From Actinomycetospora chiangmaiensis DSM 45062 (lineage in GTDB: Bacteria; Actinomycetota; Actinomycetes; Mycobacteriales; Pseudonocardiaceae), in NCBI RefSeq assembly GCF_000379625.1, contig NZ_KB903217.1, positions 451,816-515,815 of the forward strand: a stretch of DNA of 64,000 nucleotides, in the 5' to 3' direction. This document shows, one piece after another, positions 59,494 to 64,000 of this stretch. The first letter of the stretch is position 1; each line of letters opens with the position of its first letter. The notes under the pieces are model-generated. The model was given only the letters and a program-made list of their open reading frames with translations, made no database searches and was not told where the DNA came from. Position numbers and translations under genes: made by a program.

Positions 59494-60765
59494 GTGTCGG
59501 ACGCGCGCGTCGGGAGCGGGGGGCGATCTCCGGGTGCCGCCACGATCCTGCACGCGGACCTCGACGCGTTCTACGCCTCGGTCGAGCAGCGGGACGATCC
59601 CGGGCTGCGCGGCCGGCCCGTCCTCGTGGGCGGCGGCGTGGTGCTGGCCTGCAGCTACGAGGCGAAGCGCGCGGGGGTGCGCACGGCCATGAACGGCCGG
59701 CAGGCGCGCGCCCTGTGTCCCGACGCCGTCGTCGTGCCCGCGCGCATGGAGGCGTACTCCGCGGCGTCGAAGGACGTGTTCGCGATCTTCCGGGACACGA
59801 CCCCGCTGGTGGAGGGGCTGTCGATCGACGAGGCGTTCCTCGAGGTGGGAGGCCTCGCCCGGCTCGTGGGGAGCCCGCGCGACATCGCGGCGCGGCTCCG
59901 GGGTCGGGTGCTCGCCGAGGCGGGGCTGCCCATCACGGTCGGGGTCGCGCGGACGAAGTTCCTCGCGAAGGTGGCCAGCGGGGTCGCCAAGCCCGACGGG
60001 CTGCTGGTGGTGGAGCCGGACGCCGAGCGCGAGTTCCTGCACCCGCTGCGGGTCGAGCGGCTGTGGGGCGTGGGGACGGTGACGGCCGCGAAGCTGCACG
60101 GGATGGGGATCCACACGGTCGCCGACGTGGCCGACCTCGGCGAGTCCGCGCTCGTGTCCCTGCTCGGCCCCGCGGCCGGGCACCACCTGCACGCCCTCGC
60201 GACGTTCTCCGACCCGCGCCGCGTCACGCCCGGCGTGTCCCGCCGCTCCATCGGCTCGCAGCGCGCGCTCGGCAACCGCCGCCGCAGCCCCGAGGAGCTG
60301 GACACGATCCTCGCCGGCATCGTCGACCGGCTCGCCCGCCGCCTGCGCGACGGCGGCCGTACCTGCCGCACCGTCGTGCTCCGGCTGCGGTTCGGCGACT
60401 TCACCCGCGCCACCCGGTCCCACACGTTGCGCACCGCCACCGACCGCACCGCACCGCTCGACGCCGCCGCCCGCGAGCTGCTCGATGACGCGATGACGAT
60501 GATCCTGCAGAAGGGGATCACGCTGATCGGGCTGTCGCTGGCCAACCTCGACCGCGACGGGCGCGAGCAGCTCGAACTCCCCCTCGAGGAGCGTGAGGAC
60601 CCGCACACGGCGCTCGCGGGCGCCGGACCCGAGCGCGACCCGGCGGCCCTCGACTCCGCCCTCGACGCCGTCCGCGCCCGCTTCGGCTCCGCGGCGGTCG
60701 GCCGCGCGACGCAGCTCGGCCGCGACCCGGGGGTCTCGGTGCCGGTCCTGCCCGAGCACGAGTGA
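59494..60765 (+). CDS. dinB: DNA polymerase IV (Y family)
   Basis: 423 residues. ILHADLDAFYASVEQRDDPGLRGRPVLVGG carries the first Asp pair, CSYEAKRAGVRTAM and GLSIDEAFLEV the catalytic DE. VGVARTKFLAKVASGVAKPDG and the helix-hairpin-helix VERLWGVGTVTAAKLHGMGIHTVADVADL complete the enzyme. A short acidic C-terminal tail may bind the clamp. GTG start (MSDARVG). It copies damaged DNA. Divergent from the repair-like operon. Confidence 0.93.
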   Translation: MSDARVGSGGRSPGAATILHADLDAFYASVEQRDDPGLRGRPVLVGGGVVLACSYEAKRAGVRTAMNGRQARALCPDAVVVPARMEAYSAASKDVFAIFRDTTPLVEGLSIDEAFLEVGGLARLVGSPRDIAARLRGRVLAEAGLPITVGVARTKFLAKVASGVAKPDGLLVVEPDAEREFLHPLRVERLWGVGTVTAAKLHGMGIHTVADVADLGESALVSLLGPAAGHHLHALATFSDPRRVTPGVSRRSIGSQRALGNRRRSPEELDTILAGIVDRLARRLRDGGRTCRTVVLRLRFGDFTRATRSHTLRTATDRTAPLDAAARELLDDAMTMILQKGITLIGLSLANLDRDGREQLELPLEEREDPHTALAGAGPERDPAALDSALDAVRARFGSAAVGRATQLGRDPGVSVPVLPEHE

Positions 60766-60897
60766 CCCCTTCCCGACGACGGGTCGGGCCGGGTCGGGTC
60801 TCCCGGAGCTGCCGCGAGCGTGACGTCGGGCAGGCCGGAACGGCCCGAAACCTGCGTGGTGCAGAACCTCGCGAGACGGCGTGGATCTCGGCCTGCG

Positions 60898-60918
60898 GGT
60901 GTCTCCGTCTGAGACACC
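60898..60918. promoter_or_regulatory. Operator candidate GGTGTCTC-N5-GAGACACC
   Basis: Perfect 8-bp arms spaced by CGTCT. TGTCTC-N-GAGACA sites are known for Fis-type GAF activators such as AcoR/MimR relatives. No such regulator is in the window, so the partner is open. Confidence 0.5.
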
Positions 60919-60998
60919 AACTGCTGTCAGTACCCACTCGTCGCACCGCTCTACCGGCCTGACCAGCGACGAACGGTCATTCGGGCGGGTTCGACGGC

Positions 60999-61019
60999 GA
61001 TGTGCAGCATCTGCACATC
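60999..61019. promoter_or_regulatory. Operator candidate GATGTGCAG-CAT-CTGCACATC
   Basis: Perfect 9-bp arms around CAT, about 160 bases before the IclR-type gene. Symmetry and length fit an IclR- or GntR-type site; likely controls the regulator and/or prm genes. Confidence 0.5.
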
Positions 61020-61178
61020 CAAACGGTGATGTTGACCACAGACCCTCCGGCCGCGTTCAGTGACCCAGGTCTCGCCGAGGAGCACCGCTCCGGCGAGGCC
61101 ACCGGGCCCCCCACCACAGCGGGCCCGTCCGACCGGGTCGTCGTGACCCGGTAGCACCGTCGGCGGAGAGGAGACGCG

Positions 61179-62105
61179 ATGTCGGACCAGACCCGTTCCG
61201 GCGGCCGCTCCCTCAAGACCGCCGCGGAGGCTCTCGCGGCCCTGCGCTACCTGGCGGCGGCCCGCGACGGCGTCACCGCCGAGGGCCTGGGCACCGAGAT
61301 CGGCAAGAGCTCCGCCACCGCGCGGTACCTGCTGAACACCCTGTGCCAGGAGGGCTACGCCCGGCGCGACGGCCACACCGGGGTGTACCGCCTCAGCGAC
61401 GCCCCGCCGTGGGGCGACCCGTGGGGCACGGCCGAGGACACCGACGCGGACACCACCGAGGACGGGGAGACCCCGAACGCCCCGGAGCCGGTGGCCGACG
61501 GCCTGCGCCCGCTGCGCCGCGAGGACGACCCGGTGAGCCGCTACGAGCTGCCCGAGAGCCTGGCCGACGCGGTCACCGAGCTGTACTGGCGCACGCGGCA
61601 GCGGTCCTACCTCGCGCGCTGGGACGGCGACGCGACCGTCATCGTCGACGCCCGGGGGCACCAGGGCCTGGCCCGCATCCCCGACCTGCGCGAGCGCATC
61701 CCGGTCGCCCAGGCCCACGCGCTCGCGGTGACGAAGGCGCTGGTCGCGACCTCCTCGGAGATCGAGGAACTGCTCCTCGCCCAGCCCGACCGCACGGCGT
61801 TCACCGCCACCACGATCACCACGACGCCCGGGCTCGAGCAGGAGTTCGCCCGGGTGCGCCGCGACGGCGTGGCCGTCGACCGGGAGGAGTTCGCCGAGGG
61901 CTTCTGCTGCGTCGGCGCACCGATCGTCGCCCCCGACGGCCGGGTCGCCGCGAGCATCGCGGTCTCCAGCCCGGCCCGGCGGTTCGCCCAGGACGGCGAC
62001 GCCCTGACCACCGCGGTCCGGGAGGTGGCCGCCACCGCGATGCGCGAGTGGCGGGCCCGGGTCGCGGCCGTCCGGACCGACGACGAGGAGGTGAGGCCGG
62101 CGTAG
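61179..62105 (+). CDS. IclR-family regulator upstream of propane monooxygenase
   Basis: 308 residues. Winged helix [45 protein letters not shown]; an acidic linker ([19 protein letters not shown]) not typical of the family; then the IclR effector domain ([55 protein letters not shown]). ATG with GGAGAGGAG upstream. The gene is 73 bases ahead of prmA, same strand, so it probably regulates it. Confidence 0.87.
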   Translation: MSDQTRSGGRSLKTAAEALAALRYLAAARDGVTAEGLGTEIGKSSATARYLLNTLCQEGYARRDGHTGVYRLSDAPPWGDPWGTAEDTDADTTEDGETPNAPEPVADGLRPLRREDDPVSRYELPESLADAVTELYWRTRQRSYLARWDGDATVIVDARGHQGLARIPDLRERIPVAQAHALAVTKALVATSSEIEELLLAQPDRTAFTATTITTTPGLEQEFARVRRDGVAVDREEFAEGFCCVGAPIVAPDGRVAASIAVSSPARRFAQDGDALTTAVREVAATAMREWRARVAAVRTDDEEVRPA

Positions 62106-62178
62106 CTCACCCGGACCGCACCGCGGTCCACCCGCACGACCCAGACGAAGAACATCAGCCCTTTCCGAGGAGGAAAGC

Positions 62179-63831
62179 ATGAGCCGTCAGAGCTTGGCGA
62201 AGGCTCACCAGAAAATCCAGGAACTCTCCTGGGAGCCGCAGTACCACGAGCCGTACATGAAATACGGCACGGACTACACCTTCCGCAAGGCCGCCAAGAA
62301 GGACCCGCTGAAGCAGGTCCTCCGGTCCTACTTCCCCATGCAGGAGGAGAAGGACAACCGCGTCTACGGCGCGTCCGACGGCGCGATCCGCGGCAACATG
62401 TTCCGCCAGGTGCAGGAGCGCTGGCTGGAGTGGCAGAAGCTCTTCCTGTCGATCATCCCGTTGCCCGAGATCTCGGCGGCGCGGTCGATGCCGATGCTGT
62501 TCCAGGCGGTTCCGAACCCGGAGCTGCACAACGGCCAGGCGATCCAGATGATCGACGAGGTCAGGCACTCGACGATCCAGCAGAACCTCAAGCGCCTGTA
62601 CATGAACAACTACATCGACCCGGCGGGGTTCAACAACACCCTCCGGAACTTCCACTCGGACTACTGCGGCACGATCGGGCGGCAGTTCGCCGAGGGCTTC
62701 ATCACCGGTGACGCGATCACCGCGGCCAGCATCTACCTGACGATCGTCGCCGAGACGGCCTTCACGAACACCCTGTTCGTGGCCATGCCCGGTGAGGCGG
62801 CCGCCAACGGTGACTACCTGCTGCCGACGGTGTTCCACTCGGTCCAGTCCGACGAGTCGCGCCACATCTCGAACGGCTACGCCACGCTGCTCATGGCGCT
62901 GTCGGACGAGGACAACCGCCAGCTCCTCGAGCGCGACCTGCGGTACGCGTGGTGGAACAACCACCGCGTCGTCGACGCCGCCATCGGCACGTTCATCGAG
63001 TACGGCACCAAGGACCGCCGCAAGGACCGCGAGTCCTACGCGGAGATGTGGCGTCGCTGGATCTACGACGACTACTACCGGGCCTACCTGCTGCCGCTCG
63101 AGAAGTACGGCCTGGTGATCCCCCACGACCTCATCGAGGAGTCGTGGAACCAGATCTGGAACAAGGGCTACGTCCACGAGGTCGCGCAGTTCTTCGCCAC
63201 CGGTTGGGTCGCCAACTACTGGCGCATCGACGGCATGACCGACGAGGACTTCGAGTGGTTCGAGTACAAGTACCCGGGCTGGTACGACCGGTACGGCAAG
63301 TGGTGGGAGAACTACAACCGGCTCTCGCGGCCGAACGGCCACCACGCGATCGTCGCCGAGGACGTCGACTACGTGTACCCGCACCGCTGCTGGACCTGCA
63401 TGGTCCCCTGCCTGGTGCGTGAGGACATGGTCGTCGACAAGGTGGACGGCCAGTGGCGCACCTACTGCCACGAGGCCTGCCGCTGGACCGACGCCGTCGC
63501 GTTCCGGCCCACCTACGAGGGTCGCGACACGCCCAACATGGGCAAGCTCGTCGGCCACCGCGAGTGGGAGACGCTGTACCACGGCTGGAACTGGGCCGAC
63601 GTCATCCAGGACATGGGCTTCGTGCGCGACGACGGCAAGACGCTCACGGCGCAGCCGCACCTGGACCTCGACCCGAAGAAGATGTGGACGCTCGACCACA
63701 TGCGGCGCATGCCGCACGTGGCCAGCCCGAACGTCATCCTCAACGAGATGAGCGACTCGGAGCGCGAGGCGTTCGTGGCGGACTACAACGCTCAGGGCCC
63801 GGCCGGCCGTCCGGCCAACGCCACGTCCTGA
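62179..63831 (+). CDS. prmA: Propane monooxygenase hydroxylase large subunit (soluble diiron)
   Basis: 550 residues, matching the usual length of PrmA/ThmA-type large subunits. The N-terminus [20 protein letters not shown] is PrmA-like. Diiron ligands include Glu127-x2-His130 (IDEVRHS) and Glu226-x2-His229 (SDESRHIS). [20 protein letters not shown] and [13 protein letters not shown] are the C-terminal blocks. It hydroxylates short alkanes, in relatives also ethers such as tetrahydrofuran; exact substrate is open. It needs reductase and coupling proteins (prmB-D), expected to the right of the window. GAGGAGG precedes the ATG. Confidence 0.93.
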   Translation: MSRQSLAKAHQKIQELSWEPQYHEPYMKYGTDYTFRKAAKKDPLKQVLRSYFPMQEEKDNRVYGASDGAIRGNMFRQVQERWLEWQKLFLSIIPLPEISAARSMPMLFQAVPNPELHNGQAIQMIDEVRHSTIQQNLKRLYMNNYIDPAGFNNTLRNFHSDYCGTIGRQFAEGFITGDAITAASIYLTIVAETAFTNTLFVAMPGEAAANGDYLLPTVFHSVQSDESRHISNGYATLLMALSDEDNRQLLERDLRYAWWNNHRVVDAAIGTFIEYGTKDRRKDRESYAEMWRRWIYDDYYRAYLLPLEKYGLVIPHDLIEESWNQIWNKGYVHEVAQFFATGWVANYWRIDGMTDEDFEWFEYKYPGWYDRYGKWWENYNRLSRPNGHHAIVAEDVDYVYPHRCWTCMVPCLVREDMVVDKVDGQWRTYCHEACRWTDAVAFRPTYEGRDTPNMGKLVGHREWETLYHGWNWADVIQDMGFVRDDGKTLTAQPHLDLDPKKMWTLDHMRRMPHVASPNVILNEMSDSEREAFVADYNAQGPAGRPANATS

Positions 63832-63867
63832 TCCGTTGTCCTAGTCCGTCGACGGACGAGCAGTAAC

Positions 63868-63900
63868 CCGCGGGGGGCCGGTGATCCCGGTCCCCTGCGG
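63868..63900 (+). terminator. Hairpin 36 bases after prmA
   Basis: A 14-bp stem (CCGCGGGGGGCCGG with CCGGTCCCCTGCGG, two G-U pairs) around TGATC. No U-tract. It may attenuate transcription or protect the prmA mRNA end; the last 100 bases of the window contain no gene start I can support. Confidence 0.45.
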
Positions 63901-64000
63901 CGTCCTCCGGGCAGGTGCGTCGATCCCGCCGCGGACCTCCCGCTTCTCCTCCCGCAGTTCCGGTCCCGGCCGTGCTCCGTCCCCGACCGGGTGGAGCCGC

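Larger units (their letters stand above)
60766..61178. other. 413-bp intergenic region before the prm regulator
   Basis: No gene seen. It contains CCCGACGACGGG near its start (palindromic, possibly the end of the polymerase transcript), and the two perfect palindromes at 60898-60918 and 60999-61019. Confidence 0.5.

Noticed and set aside
60999-61019. Cyclic-AMP receptor (CRP) site reading of TGTGCAG...CTGCACA
   Set aside because: The spacing between TGTG and CACA is nine, not the eight of TGTGA-N6-TCACA, and the dyad extends further as a 9-bp perfect arm.

Overview
The window is very GC-rich, densely packed actinobacterial DNA. Several features point to a member of the Pseudonocardiales (Pseudonocardia/Actinomycetospora-like): a group 1h-type [NiFe] hydrogenase locus with its DUF-type accessory genes, a propane-monooxygenase-type diiron hydroxylase, PF04672 methyltransferase and DUF2505-type genes, frequent GTG starts and GTGA/ATGA start-stop overlaps. 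This is an inference from gene content; no rRNA is present.

Layout. 1-5.1 kb: cut-off N-terminus of a probable signalling protein, a lipoprotein, tRNA-dihydrouridine synthase, a metallo-beta-lactamase/Rieske fusion and a PHP-domain protein. 5.1-5.4 kb: a small transcription unit with its own promoter, two micro-ORFs, mutually exclusive stems and a three-helix terminator-like end. 5.4-11.7 kb: L,D-transpeptidase, tRNA-Lys, patatin, YdeI-like protein, zinc alcohol dehydrogenase, nitronate monooxygenase. 11.8-18.2 kb: cobalt-type nitrile hydratase (alpha, beta, accessory protein) with amidase, a divergent Ni/Co transporter, an SRPBCC-AmiC-like sensor and an ArsR-type regulator; two TCCACATGTG sites link the regulator to the operon promoter. 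18.3-21.3 kb: a guanidine module. A ureohydrolase sits behind a guanidine-III riboswitch and a convergent APC permease sits behind a guanidine-I (ykkC) riboswitch, with a shared bidirectional terminator between them. 21.3-27 kb: assorted metabolic and regulatory genes.

27.1-44.3 kb: the hydrogenase locus. The rightward operon carries hhyS, hhyL, a NifU-like protein, three conserved proteins of unknown function, a maturation protease, a 33-residue protein, then hypA, hypC, hypD and hypE. The leftward operon carries a PadR regulator, a second HypC-like chaperone, hypF and two SIS proteins. hypB is not in the window. The locus is bracketed by two direct copies of one ancestral block: a DinB-like gene with a conserved promoter, an MFS transporter, and a small gene ending VREQETAA. 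The right copy keeps only the last codons of the transporter, and the left copy only the tail of the small gene. This suggests duplication around, or insertion of, the hydrogenase genes.

44.5-64 kb: a membrane-anchored duplicated-domain protein behind a strong hairpin, a class V PLP enzyme, an amine oxidase operon with its permease, a GH88-like lipoprotein, a qorB/HxlR divergent pair, a lipid-kinase-like gene, a REP-like repeat family, a four-gene operon with a radical SAM protein, DNA polymerase IV, and finally an IclR-type regulator and prmA, preceded by two perfect palindromes. The rest of the propane monooxygenase cluster lies beyond the right edge.

A common thread is metal and small-nitrogen metabolism: nitriles, amides, guanidine and amines as nitrogen sources, with enzymes needing cobalt, nickel and copper, plus H2 and short alkanes as energy or carbon sources.
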